This document shows positions 1 through 7,081 of a stretch of DNA of 12,535 nt, piece after piece. Below the pieces are notes generated by a model, which saw nothing but the letters and a program-made list of their open reading frames with translations, was not told where the DNA came from and ran no database searches. Both the position numbers and the translations under genes were made by a program. Numbering within the stretch: position 1 is the stretch's first letter; every line of letters begins with the position of its first letter. The DNA comes from an uncultured Collinsella sp. (GTDB lineage Bacteria; Actinomycetota; Coriobacteriia; Coriobacteriales; Coriobacteriaceae). The stretch lies in assembly GCA_959596495.1 (NCBI GenBank), contig CAUFXK010000054.1:1-12535 (forward strand), written 5' to 3'.

Positions 1-224
1 GACTTGCAGCGACGGACCTCGGGACGCTCTTACACCACGTCTGCGCGCGCCACCGATTCGAAGAGGTTGAAAGCCGTCAAACGCCCTTTAAAGGGGGTTA
101 TATAAATTGATTTTGAGCCCGTTTTTGCTCAGAACAGGCCGAAAAATATGACACCTCTTTTGCAACAGTACTCATATTTGGCATTTTTTGACCACGGGGT
201 CCAAAACCATGCCCCAAAACACAA
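1..224. other. Non-coding stretch with small palindromes; no supported gene
   Basis: This stretch lies downstream of the permease gene and reaches the window edge. It becomes AT-rich after about position 97, unlike the GC-rich coding DNA around it. I see a perfect 12-bp palindrome CCCTTTAAAGGG at 84-95, a 5-bp stem TGAGC/GCTCA at 114-118 and 127-131, and an imperfect inverted repeat from about 178 to 217 built on TTGG/CCAA, GCAT/ATGC, TTTT/AAAA and GACC/GGTC blocks. Plus frame 3 is open from the window edge to a TGA at 108-110 (about 35 codons), which could be the tail of a gene starting outside the window, but plus frame 1 is also open to 105, so neither can be preferred. Confidence 0.5.
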
Positions 225-252
225 AAGGAAGGGCCTCGTAAGGCCCCTCCTT
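225..252 (-). terminator. Rho-independent terminator of the permease gene
   Basis: Two 12-nt arms (225-236 and 241-252) enclose a 4-nt loop. Read on the minus strand the stem is complete because the single non-Watson-Crick position is a G-U pair; on the plus strand it would be an A-C mismatch. This shows that the minus strand is the functional one. A T-rich tail (TTGTGTTTT) follows on the minus strand. The hairpin begins 48 nt beyond the permease stop codon. Confidence 0.75.
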
Positions 253-299
253 AGGAAAGGGAATCGATTTATTCCACAGCCGTAGATTAATCCTAGCCG

Positions 300-1763
300 C
301 TACTCCATCATGTCGAGGACGGAGGGGCGCAGCTCGCTCTCGGCGGCCTCGGGATCGGTCTCGCGCAGGCGGTTGATATAGCGGTTGTACCACATCACGG
401 CAAGGCCCAGGAAGACAACCACACCGCCAACGTTGTAAACCAGCGTCAGCCACAGCGGCTGATCGAGCGGGATGGTGCCGCAGACAAGCACAAAGCAGAA
501 GACCACAAGCAGGAATGCAGCAATGGCCAGGCCAAAGGTACGCGAACCCATGCGGAAGCCACGGGGAGCAGCGTCGAAGTTCTTGCGCAGCATAAAGTAG
601 GCAAGCAGGATCAGCAGCGGCGGGAGCAGAGCGGTGGCAGCCGTCATGTTGGTGACGATCATGAGCAGGTCGTCTAGGTTGCCGGAGCCCAGGGCCGGGA
701 TGATCAGGATGGGGACGACGATGGCAAACTGCAGCCAGGCAGCGCGGGCAGGAATGCCGTGCTCGTTGAGCTCGACGATCTTGCTACCAAAGACGCCCTT
801 GGGGATCTCGGTGAAGAAGACCTTGATGGGAGCAGAGGTCCACATCATGAGGGAGCCCAGCGTGGCAGCGAGAAGGATCAGGCCAATGACGCGCGTGGAC
901 ACTTCCATGGGAATGCCAAAGTGGGCAAAGACAGCGCCGAATACGTCGAAGATACCGGTGGAGATGGCAACGCCGCCCTCGGGAATGAACAGGTTGACCA
1001 GCAGCGAAGCGCCTGCATACAGAAGGCCGATGGTCAGGCCGGCGATAACGACGGTGCGCACGAAGGCCTTGACGCCACCCTTAAGGTCGTTAAGGAACAC
1101 GCCGACAGACTCAGCGCCGCCAACGCCCTGGATGATCCAGGCAAGCGTACCGAAGAAGCCCCACATAGTTGCGAAGTTGGTCGTGTCGGGAGCCATGTTA
1201 GCGGGGGTAGGAGCCGTAGCGAACTCGACGCCGCCAAAGGCAGCAGCCAGGGACAGCAAGATGAACACGGCAGTCAGGCCGAGAGCCGCGGTCGAGCCGA
1301 AGGAGGAAATGGAGCCGATCCACTTAGCGCCCTTGGTCGAAACCCACGTGGCGATAGCAAAGACGACGATCTCGATAATGGTGATCCACAGCTGCGAGAG
1401 CTCGGCATTGGCACCAATGAACACGTAGCTCGCGTAAATGATGACGTTAGGCAGGACGGACGCAAAGTAGAACAGGTTAACGAACCAGTAGCTAAACGCC
1501 GTCAGGAATGCCCAGCGGCCGCCCATCGAGGTCTTGACCCAGGCGTACACGCCCGACTCGGAGTCCTTGTTAAGGCCGACGAACTCGGCGGTAACCAGGG
1601 TATAGGGGACAAAGTACAAAAGCGTGGCGAAGAAGAACGACGGCGCAGCTGCCAAGCCGATGGCCGCGTTGTTGTTGATGATGTTCTTGATACCGAACAC
1701 GGCGGCGACCGTCATGCCCAGCAGAGCGAACGAACCAATCGTTCCTCGTTTTTCAGAGCTCAT
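300..1763 (-). CDS. APC-superfamily amino-acid permease (YjeM / glutamate:GABA antiporter-like)
   Basis: This encodes an integral membrane protein of 487 residues with about 12 hydrophobic segments, the size and layout of the APC superfamily of amino-acid/polyamine transporters. Features resembling the YjeM and glutamate:GABA antiporter group are the GGRWAF segment before membrane segment 3, the GVGGAESVG segment in membrane helix 6, and the Asn-Arg-Tyr near the C-terminus. The tail after the last helix is short, charged and cytoplasmic in appearance. The substrate cannot be read from sequence. I chose ATG at 1763 (MSSEKRG) over an in-frame TTG at 1775 because the purine-rich GGGAGGG lies between them and would be the ribosome site for the ATG. 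It follows ebgC by 153 nt and has its own terminator at 225-252. The intervening DNA has hairpins, so it is probably a separate or attenuated transcription unit rather than part of the galactosidase operon. Confidence 0.85.
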   Translation of the reverse strand: MSSEKRGTIGSFALLGMTVAAVFGIKNIINNNAAIGLAAAPSFFFATLLYFVPYTLVTAEFVGLNKDSESGVYAWVKTSMGGRWAFLTAFSYWFVNLFYFASVLPNVIIYASYVFIGANAELSQLWITIIEIVVFAIATWVSTKGAKWIGSISSFGSTAALGLTAVFILLSLAAAFGGVEFATAPTPANMAPDTTNFATMWGFFGTLAWIIQGVGGAESVGVFLNDLKGGVKAFVRTVVIAGLTIGLLYAGASLLVNLFIPEGGVAISTGIFDVFGAVFAHFGIPMEVSTRVIGLILLAATLGSLMMWTSAPIKVFFTEIPKGVFGSKIVELNEHGIPARAAWLQFAIVVPILIIPALGSGNLDDLLMIVTNMTAATALLPPLLILLAYFMLRKNFDAAPRGFRMGSRTFGLAIAAFLLVVFCFVLVCGTIPLDQPLWLTLVYNVGGVVVFLGLAVMWYNRYINRLRETDPEAAESELRPSVLDMME

Positions 1764-1772
1764 AAGCCCTCC
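1764..1772 (-). promoter_or_regulatory. Ribosome binding site that decides the permease start
   Basis: On the minus strand TTGGGAGGGCTT directly precedes ATG at 1763. The GGGAGG core is only about 4 nt from the ATG, a short spacing. The same bases would be codons 1-4 if translation began at the in-frame TTG (1775), which itself has only a weak GGATGA upstream. Confidence 0.5.
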
Positions 1773-1795
1773 CAATCATCCGTTATATCTCATCT

Positions 1796-1830
1796 AAAAC
1801 CGTCCGGACTGCAAGCGCAATCGTGGACGG
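1796..1830 (-). terminator. Possible terminator between ebgC and the permease gene
   Basis: On the minus strand CCGTCC (1830-1825) pairs with GGACGG (1805-1800) and is followed at once by TTTTAG. The loop is long (19 nt) and the stem only 6 bp, so this is a weak terminator at best. It could instead be a leader structure upstream of the permease. Confidence 0.35.
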
Positions 1831-1839
1831 CGCACCTGC

Positions 1840-1883
1840 TAAGGGGAATGGGGAAAAGGGAGTCAACAAAGCCATCCCCCTTA
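1840..1883 (-). other. Inverted repeat downstream of ebgC
   Basis: Twelve-nt arms at 1840-1851 and 1872-1883 pair fully on the minus strand with one G-U pair, which is a mismatch on the plus strand, so the RNA of the ebg direction is the likely functional form. The loop is 20 nt and no T-run follows. It may be a 3' stabilising structure for ebgAC mRNA or a decayed terminator. Confidence 0.4.
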
Positions 1884-1916
1884 ACGGCGCTAAGCAAACG
1901 CCCAAACGGACGAATA

Positions 1917-2372
1917 CTACTTGTTGGGGAAGGAATAACCTTCAACCGTCACGTGCAGTACCACGACGCGGGAATCCGCGACATCGGCCACGACACGGTA
2001 GGCCTCGTCAATTTCGACGACGGCAACGCCGCCGGCGGGAATCGTCACGGTCTCCCCCATACCCTCAAAGCGCTCGCGATCGTCGATATCGCTGTAAGTG
2101 CGCGTGCAGGTAAGATCCGCCTTGGAAGCCACCTCGACGGTCAGGTCGCCGTCGAGCGGAGCGAGCACGGCATGGTAGCGACGGTGACCGACCAGATCGG
2201 CGGTAGCGGCCTCGCGGGCATAGACCCACCAGTACACCAACGAGTCGCCGATGGAGTACGCCACGTCGTGCTGCAGGTCGGCAACGCCATCGAGCGCCTG
2301 ACCGGTGCGCATCCACTTCTTGACGGACTTCATCTGAGCGTCGAAATCGGCGCGCGAGTTAAAGACATGCAT
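1917..2372 (-). CDS. ebgC: EbgC-like beta-galactosidase small subunit (YhcH/YiaL/DUF386 family)
   Basis: The 151-residue protein closely resembles E. coli EbgC (149 residues). Shared features are KKW near residue 20, AYSIGDSLVYW around 38-48, GHRRY at 62-66, DDRERFEGMGETV around 97-109, and the C-terminal VTVEGY....NK. EbgC is a cupin-fold beta subunit that partners EbgA and is needed for full activity of the E. coli enzyme. Its ATG lies 3 nt after the ebgA stop, and its ribosome site AAGGAGG is inside the last ebgA codons, which predicts translational coupling and matched subunit synthesis. The mid-protein segment after GHRRY differs from E. coli EbgC (which has FEVHYYL there), so metal-ligand conservation should not be assumed. 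Cytoplasmic; no signal peptide. Confidence 0.88.
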   Translation of the reverse strand: MHVFNSRADFDAQMKSVKKWMRTGQALDGVADLQHDVAYSIGDSLVYWWVYAREAATADLVGHRRYHAVLAPLDGDLTVEVASKADLTCTRTYSDIDDRERFEGMGETVTIPAGGVAVVEIDEAYRVVADVADSRVVVLHVTVEGYSFPNK

Positions 2373-2375
2373 GAC

Positions 2376-5300
2376 TTATGCCTCCTTAATGGGTGCCAGC
2401 GCCTGAGCCAGATCGGCAGACGTCAGCGGTCGCAGGGACACCTCAAAGCTGAAGCTCTCAAAACGGGTGCGGTAGGAATCGAGCACCTCGGAACCCCAAG
2501 AGTTCGAACCAAGGCCGAGCAGCTGGTCGTTGATATTGACCGTAACCGTGTCGCCCTTGACAAGGTCGTAGACGTGCTTGGCGTTATCGATGGCCTCGCA
2601 GCTATAGGGCCATGCCGAGAACGAGAACGGGTTGGAAGCGGCGTCGCTCGGACGCGTCACGACCAGACCGTCACCGTGGCTAGAGCGCAGGGCGACCCAA
2701 CGGGTGCCCTCGCGGTTAGCGCAATCCTGAGGCATAACGTAGGGCGTGAACATGTCGTCGACCGTAGTGCGGTAATGACCGACCGGGTTGGCGCGCAGCG
2801 AGTCCGGATAGTTCTCGCCCGGGCCGTGGCCATACCACTCGACGGCACGATCGCAACCGGGGACCTCGAAGGAGATGCCGATGCGCGGGATGATATCCGA
2901 GTAATCGCCGTAGGGCTCGCCGGAAACCTTGAGGTCGACGCGACCGCTCGGAAGCACGGTGTAGACGAGCTCGACGCGCATGCCGAACGCGCGGACGGGA
3001 GGAGCGATACGCTGGCTCACGGTAACGACGACCGCATTGCCATCCTGCTTCCAAGAAACCTTGCGGGTAGACGTCTGCATCACATCGATGAAGTTGTCCT
3101 TCCACAGTGAGTCATACTCCTGGGCATGGTTATCGACGAGCGGATGCCAAAAACCAACCTGGGGACCAGAGGCCATTACGTCGCGGCCGGATGCCTTCCA
3201 CTCGCTCACGGTACCGTTGACTTTGCTGAAGGTCAGCTCGCCGTTGAGGGAGTGGATGCGGATCTCCCGCTCGGTCTCCTCAACCGTAAGCTCAGGACGA
3301 GCGGGGGCGGCGATGGCCGGCGCCGGATGGTTGGCGATGGCAAACTGGCTTGCGCCCAGCTGGAACATCGGCTCGCACCAGACGTGAGCGGCCATGGTGT
3401 AGGCGCGCACGGTCAGCAGGGTCTCGCCCACTGCGGCCTCGCGAATCACCAGCGGCAGCTGGACGGACTCGCCGGGGGCAACCGCGCCGGGCATGAGCGT
3501 CTTGCGGCAGACCACGTCGCCGTCCACCAGGGTCTCGGCCGACAGGCAGACATCCTCGAGGGTGGTGAACCAACGCTTGTTGGTGACGGTCAGCTCGCCT
3601 GCCTCGGCGTCATAAGCCATGCGGACCGGGCAGATGACCTGGCCGTACTCGGTAAGGCCCGGGCTCGGCTGCTGCCAGGGGAACACCATGCCATCGATGC
3701 AGAAGTTGCTGTTGTTGGGGTAATCGCCGTTGTCGCCGCCATACATGTCGTAGGCAACGCCGTCCTCGGTCACAGCAGCCAAACCGTGGTCGCACCACTC
3801 CCAAATGAACTGGCCCTGGATGCAATCCCAACGATCGAAGACCTCCTGGTACTCGGACAAGCCTCCGGGACCGTTGCCCATGGAGTGACCGTACTCGCAG
3901 TTGATGCGCGGCTTGGGGAACGGATGCTCGCCAAAGTCGTTCATCTGAGAAACACGGGAGTACATCGTGGAAATGACGTCGACGGTATCGGCGTTGCGAT
4001 CCTCCTCGTAATGGACCGGACGACCGTCGAGCTCGTGAGCTTTGGCGTACATCGCGCGGATGTTGCAGCCATAGCCGCTCTCGTTGCCCATCGACCACAT
4101 AATGATGCAGGCGTGGTTGCGCTCCTGCATCACCAGGCGCTCGACGCGGTCGACGTAGGCCGGTTCCCATGCCGGGTCGTCGGTGACCAGGGCGATGTTG
4201 CCGATATTCTCGAAGCCGTGGCTCTCCATATCGGTCTCGGCGACCAGCATGATGCCATACTCGTCGCACAGCTCGTAGAAGCGCGGGTCATTGGCATAGT
4301 GAGAGGTGCGCACCGCGTTGATGTTGTGCTGCTTCATGAGCTCCAGGTCGCGGCGCATGCGATCGAGGCCCACGGCGCGGCCCTTGTGATCGTCGTGATC
4401 GTGGCGGTTGACGCCATGCATCTTAAAGTAGGTGCCGTTGAGGTAGATATGATTGCCCTCGACCGTCACCTCGGCAAGGCCCTGGCGATGCGGAACGTAC
4501 TCGCTGACCTCGTCACCGTCGTAGACCTCAAACGTAAGGTCATAGAGGAAGGGGTCCTCGGGATTCCAGAAGTGGGCATCGGTCACGCTGCACTCGGCAT
4601 GGCCGTCGACGCACTCGCCCGTAGCCACCACGTTCTCGCCATCGCTGAGCGTAAACACGACGCGGGAAGCGCCCTCGGCCACCGTATCGAGCGTAATCAG
4701 AGCGGCATCGCCCTCGCGGTGCGTGCGGAACCTAAAGTCGACCAGGTGTGCGGCGGGACGCTGCATAAGGTACACATCGCGGAAGATGCCCGAAGCCCAC
4801 CACATGTCCTGATCCTCGATATAGCTGCCATCGCTGTACTGCAGGACCTTGACCGCAAACAGGTTGTCGCCCTCGACGAGCGCGTCGGTCACGTCGAACT
4901 CGGCGGACAGACGCGAGCCCTTGGTCATGCCGATAAACTGGCCGTTGACGTACAGCTCGCCATAGCTCTCGATGCCGTCGAAGCGAATGATCTCGCGGGC
5001 GCCGGCAGGAACGGCGGGAAGGTTGACGATGCGCTGGTAGACGCCCGTGGGGTCGTCGGAGAGAACGAACGGCTGATCCACCGGAAACGGGAAACCCTCG
5101 TCGGTATAGGCAAGGTTGCCATAGCCGTCTACCTGCCACAGGTGCGGAACCTCCACGTGATCCCACTCGGACTTGTACGTGGAGAGCTCCTCGTTGGAGA
5201 CGGCAGCAGGCCCCTCAAAGAGGCGGAACTGCCACGAGCCAGACAGCTGAACAAACCCGCGCGACAGCTCGCGGCTGTACGTAGCAGCGAGATCGGCGGT

Positions 5301-5384
5301 CTCATAACCCATAAAGTACGCATGGGGTGCCAGGCGGTTCCTGTGGGTGAGCGCTTGGTTTTCCCAATCGTTAATGGCGTCCAT
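2376..5384 (-). CDS. ebgA: Beta-galactosidase large subunit, glycoside hydrolase family 2 (EbgA-like)
   Basis: The 1002-residue enzyme hydrolyses terminal beta-galactosides such as lactose. It matches E. coli EbgA (about 1030 residues) nearly end to end, from the start (WEN..LTHRNRLAPHAYF) to LLGLGSNSWGSEVLDSYR near the end. Domain order is the family's: jelly-roll sugar-binding domain (about 40-215, with YTDEGFPFP and EDQDMWW), an immunoglobulin-like domain (about 217-320), the TIM barrel (about 320-610), a linker domain and the C-terminal small-chain domain (about 720-990). The acid/base glutamate is E435 in WSMGNESGYG and the nucleophile is E497 in INCEYGHSMGNGPGG. There is no signal peptide, so it is cytoplasmic. 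ATG at 5384 is preceded by AAGGAGC at 6-nt spacing. It is the first gene of ebgA-ebgC and is divergent from lacI across repeated operators. No sugar transporter accompanies it here. Confidence 0.95.
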   Translation of the reverse strand: MDAINDWENQALTHRNRLAPHAYFMGYETADLAATYSRELSRGFVQLSGSWQFRLFEGPAAVSNEELSTYKSEWDHVEVPHLWQVDGYGNLAYTDEGFPFPVDQPFVLSDDPTGVYQRIVNLPAVPAGAREIIRFDGIESYGELYVNGQFIGMTKGSRLSAEFDVTDALVEGDNLFAVKVLQYSDGSYIEDQDMWWASGIFRDVYLMQRPAAHLVDFRFRTHREGDAALITLDTVAEGASRVVFTLSDGENVVATGECVDGHAECSVTDAHFWNPEDPFLYDLTFEVYDGDEVSEYVPHRQGLAEVTVEGNHIYLNGTYFKMHGVNRHDHDDHKGRAVGLDRMRRDLELMKQHNINAVRTSHYANDPRFYELCDEYGIMLVAETDMESHGFENIGNIALVTDDPAWEPAYVDRVERLVMQERNHACIIMWSMGNESGYGCNIRAMYAKAHELDGRPVHYEEDRNADTVDVISTMYSRVSQMNDFGEHPFPKPRINCEYGHSMGNGPGGLSEYQEVFDRWDCIQGQFIWEWCDHGLAAVTEDGVAYDMYGGDNGDYPNNSNFCIDGMVFPWQQPSPGLTEYGQVICPVRMAYDAEAGELTVTNKRWFTTLEDVCLSAETLVDGDVVCRKTLMPGAVAPGESVQLPLVIREAAVGETLLTVRAYTMAAHVWCEPMFQLGASQFAIANHPAPAIAAPARPELTVEETEREIRIHSLNGELTFSKVNGTVSEWKASGRDVMASGPQVGFWHPLVDNHAQEYDSLWKDNFIDVMQTSTRKVSWKQDGNAVVVTVSQRIAPPVRAFGMRVELVYTVLPSGRVDLKVSGEPYGDYSDIIPRIGISFEVPGCDRAVEWYGHGPGENYPDSLRANPVGHYRTTVDDMFTPYVMPQDCANREGTRWVALRSSHGDGLVVTRPSDAASNPFSFSAWPYSCEAIDNAKHVYDLVKGDTVTVNINDQLLGLGSNSWGSEVLDSYRTRFESFSFEVSLRPLTSADLAQALAPIKEA

Positions 5385-5417
5385 GGTGATGCTCCTTCGT
5401 CATCGTAGTGATTCTTG

Positions 5418-5431
5418 TGCAACCGGTTGTC
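5418..5431. promoter_or_regulatory. LacI-type operator O1 (over ebgA transcription start)
   Basis: The 10-bp perfect palindrome CAACCGGTTG at 5420-5429 sits in the 14-nt context TGCAACCGGTTGTC, which recurs twice more upstream. The central CpG within an even palindrome is typical of LacI-family operators. It covers the predicted +1 of ebgA (about 5428), a position expected to block transcription. Confidence 0.8.
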
Positions 5432-5434
5432 CTT

Positions 5435-5463
5435 ATCTTACGGGCGATGTAAAAACCTGTGCA
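5435..5463 (-). promoter_or_regulatory. Predicted ebgA promoter
   Basis: On the minus strand TAAGAT (5440-5435) serves as -10, with TGCACA (5463-5458) at 17-nt spacing as a 4-of-6 -35, or TTGCAC at 18 nt. The -35 overlaps operator O2 and the start point falls in operator O1, so the repressor could occlude both. Confidence 0.55.
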
Positions 5464-5473
5464 ACCGGTTGTC
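5460..5473. promoter_or_regulatory. LacI-type operator O2 (over ebgA -35)
   Basis: Second exact copy of the 14-nt context, with palindrome CAACCGGTTG at 5462-5471. Its centre is 42 bp from O1, four helical turns, placing both sites on the same face of the DNA. Confidence 0.8.
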
Positions 5474-5504
5474 CGCTGAACGGTCGATTTGGTCGGGTTA
5501 ACGG

Positions 5505-5526
5505 TGCAACCGGTTGTACAACCGGG
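5505..5526. promoter_or_regulatory. LacI-type operator O3 plus adjoining half-site
   Basis: Third copy of CAACCGGTTG at 5507-5516, centred 45 bp from O2. A further CAACCGGG at 5519-5526 begins 12 bp later in the same orientation and looks like a decayed or half operator. This upstream cluster could help looping or cooperative binding, and may also repress the divergent lacI gene. Confidence 0.75.
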
Positions 5527-5690
5527 ACACTTATGTCACCCTGAGTATCGACACTCAGCGCAAGACATCGTTCTTAAGCTCGTAGGCAACCACCACGCCC
5601 GCTGATATCTCACCCACACGAGACGTATTCGATTGTGGCTTGGTTGCAAAACGACACCGGTCACCGGATACCATGAACGCTGTTCAGGCG
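5527..5690. other. Intergenic DNA between operators and lacI promoter
   Basis: No gene is supported. There is a 6-bp hairpin CTGAGT/ACTCAG at 5541-5558 with a 6-nt loop, and a tandem CACCGG(T)CACCGG at 5655-5667. Neither matches the CAACCGGTTG operator closely enough to be called another site. Confidence 0.35.
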
Positions 5691-5693
5691 CAC

Positions 5694-5699
5694 TATAGT
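5694..5699 (+). promoter_or_regulatory. Candidate -10 element of the lacI promoter
   Basis: TATAGT is a good -10 hexamer 62 nt before the lacI ATG. At 16-18 nt upstream no good -35 is present (CCATGA at 17 nt), so the promoter would be weak, as is common for repressor genes. Confidence 0.4.
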
Positions 5700-5760
5700 A
5701 AGCTGTATCCGCACCAACCCGTATCAGCGACAACATCGACCGCATTCTCCAGGAGACGCC

Positions 5761-6777
5761 ATGACCCAACCAGTTCGCACCGCACCTACGCTTGCCGAGG
5801 TTGCCGCAGCTGCCGGCGTGTCGCGCTCCACGGCATCGCGCGCTCTCAACGATTCGCCCCGCATTAGCGAGGAAACCAAAAAGCGCGTCCGCGCGGCGGC
5901 CAAGGAAGTCAATTTTGTCCCCAACGCTCGTGGCCGAGCGCTCGCTGTCGGGCGCACGGAAATCATCGCCGTGCTCGTGACCGAGCCCCTAAGTGAACTC
6001 TTCAGCGACCCCACCTATAGCGAGTTTTTGAGCGGCATTACCGAGGAACTGTCGGAGTCGTCCTATCTGCCCGTTATCTTGCAGGCGTCTTCTACGCATG
6101 AGCGCAACCGCGCACGCGAGCACTTTGAGCGCCGCTCGTTCGACGCCGTGATCGACGTCTCCCCCTACAAGGGCAGCGAGCTGCTCGAGGTGCTGCGCGA
6201 GCTGGGCGTACCCACCGTGTTGTGCGGCCAGCTCGAGGGCCACCCCTATCGCGATGTGTTCTCGACGGTCTACTCTGACGACGAAGAGGGCGGACACTTT
6301 GCGGCACTCGCCATGAAGGAACGCGGGCGCAAAGATATCGTCGCCGTGTTGGGACCGCAAGACAACCCCGCTGTTGTCGACCGCCTGCGCGGCTACCGTG
6401 CCGTCTTGGGCGAAGACCTCCCAGACGCAAACGTTATCTATACCGGCTGGAACAACGGAGACGGCTATCAGGCCATGCACCAGATCCTCGCGCGCGAGAT
6501 TGCTTTCGATGGCGTGCTCTGCGGATCGGACCGTATCGCGGCTGGCGTCATCACCGCACTCAACGAGGCAGGCCTATCCGTTCCGGCGGACGTTTCTGTC
6601 GTCGGCTTCGACGATCACGAGATTGCGACGCGCTGCGTCCCCGCGCTCACGACCGTCCGCCAGCCCCTGCGCGAAGAAGGCCACATGGCCGCCAACATTG
6701 CGCTCGACATGATCAAGGGTGCCGAGCCCACCACCTCCGTGATGCACATGCAGCTGATCCAGAGAGACTCGCTATAA
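5761..6777 (+). CDS. LacI-family transcriptional repressor, probable regulator of ebgAC
   Basis: This 338-residue protein has the standard LacI/GalR layout. An N-terminal helix-turn-helix lies at about residues 9-33 (TLAEVAAAAGVSRSTASRAL), followed by the hinge helix at about 51-62 (FVPNARGRAL) that inserts at the central CpG of operators. A periplasmic-binding-protein-like effector domain fills the rest, with the family signatures GVLCGSDRIAAGV, SVVGFDDHEIA and PALTTVRQP, and it ends in the usual QL..R.S pattern. ATG at 5761 follows an AGGAG at suitable spacing. The gene is divergent from ebgA, and three CAACCGGTTG palindromes lie between them, so control of ebgAC (and perhaps itself) by a beta-galactoside-derived signal is the simplest inference. 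It does not look like an orthologue of E. coli EbgR beyond family level, so I give no symbol. Confidence 0.92.
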   Translation: MTQPVRTAPTLAEVAAAAGVSRSTASRALNDSPRISEETKKRVRAAAKEVNFVPNARGRALAVGRTEIIAVLVTEPLSELFSDPTYSEFLSGITEELSESSYLPVILQASSTHERNRAREHFERRSFDAVIDVSPYKGSELLEVLRELGVPTVLCGQLEGHPYRDVFSTVYSDDEEGGHFAALAMKERGRKDIVAVLGPQDNPAVVDRLRGYRAVLGEDLPDANVIYTGWNNGDGYQAMHQILAREIAFDGVLCGSDRIAAGVITALNEAGLSVPADVSVVGFDDHEIATRCVPALTTVRQPLREEGHMAANIALDMIKGAEPTTSVMHMQLIQRDSL

Positions 6778-6785
6778 GAAACTGA

Positions 6786-6832
6786 GGCAGGCTTTCCGCC
6801 AGACAGTTGTTGCGGAAAGCCTGCCCCGTTTT
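6786..6832 (+). terminator. Hairpin unit 1 of array; probable lacI terminator
   Basis: Fourteen-nt perfect arms (6786-6799 GGCAGGCTTTCCGC and 6812-6825) enclose a 12-nt loop containing AGACAG. CCGTTTTG follows, giving a short T-run downstream of the lacI stop at 6777. It is also the first unit of a periodic hairpin array (see 6786-6993). Confidence 0.65.
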
Positions 6833-6841
6833 GAGCGCTCA
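6832..6841. other. 10-bp palindrome between hairpin units 1 and 2
   Basis: TGAGCGCTCA is a perfect palindrome in the linker of the hairpin array. Significance unknown. Confidence 0.3.
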
Positions 6842-7027
6842 TTCTGGGGCACAGTTTCCGTTAGACAGCTCAACCGGAAACTGTGCCCCATTATTTTGCC
6901 GAATTCTGGGTCGCGCTTTCCCAGAGGACCCCTTTGGGAAAGCGCGACCCATTCCGGACGCAGATTCCGGGACGCACTTTCCGCGACGTCCGGTTACCCT
7001 ATGCCTTCACAACCTCTGCGTATAAAA

Positions 7028-7058
7028 AACGAGGGAAGGCACGCGTCCTTCCCTCGTT
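7028..7058 (-). terminator. Rho-independent terminator of aspS
   Basis: Twelve-bp perfect stem (7028-7039 AACGAGGGAAGG and 7047-7058) with a 7-nt loop. On the minus strand it is followed by TTTTATA, whereas on the plus strand no T-run follows. It begins 24 nt past the aspS stop codon. Confidence 0.85.
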
Positions 7059-7081
7059 GCGGGCAATATGTAGCCGCTCGC

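Larger units (their letters stand above)
6786..6993. repeat. Array of about 62-bp repeats, each a hairpin with variable stem
   Basis: Four units are marked by (C/G)TTTCC at 6792, 6854, 6916 and 6977, spacing 62, 62 and 61 bp. Units 1-3 are long perfect hairpins: 14 bp (6786-6799/6812-6825), 16 bp (6845-6860/6875-6890) and 17 bp (6907-6923/6935-6951). Unit 4 (from 6966) keeps the left arm, while its right arm is lost apart from a CCGGACG/CGTCCGG pair at 6954-6960 and 6987-6993. The parts at the hairpin tip (TTTCC/GGAAA) and outer GG/CC pairs are constant. Loops of units 1 and 2 share AGACAG. The middle of each stem differs between units with matching changes on both arms. The array fills most of the 304-bp spacer between the convergent lacI and aspS genes. 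It has no protein-coding character. Confidence 0.8.

Noticed and set aside
3..110. Tail of a plus-strand gene ending at TGA 108-110
   Set aside because: About 35 codons open at the window edge, but frame 1 is also open to 105 with similar GC in third positions and no family motif is seen, so it cannot be supported.
759..3110. 783-codon open frame on the plus strand
   Set aside because: It lies antisense to the permease, ebgC and ebgA, which have clear family signatures. Its protein is low in hydrophobic structure and rich in Asp, Gly, His and Arg, as expected from the complement of GC-rich codons.
3126..5408. 760-codon open frame on the plus strand
   Set aside because: Antisense shadow of ebgA caused by GC-biased third positions; no recognisable motif and no ribosome site.
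6786..6993. CRISPR-like array
   Set aside because: The period is regular, but each unit is itself a palindrome with diverged repeat parts and no identical repeats separated by unique spacers; no cas genes.
6786..6993. Integron attC-like sites
   Set aside because: The hairpins conserve structure over sequence, but they are perfect stems without the extrahelical bases and lack the GTTRRRY / RYYYAAC ends; no gene cassettes.
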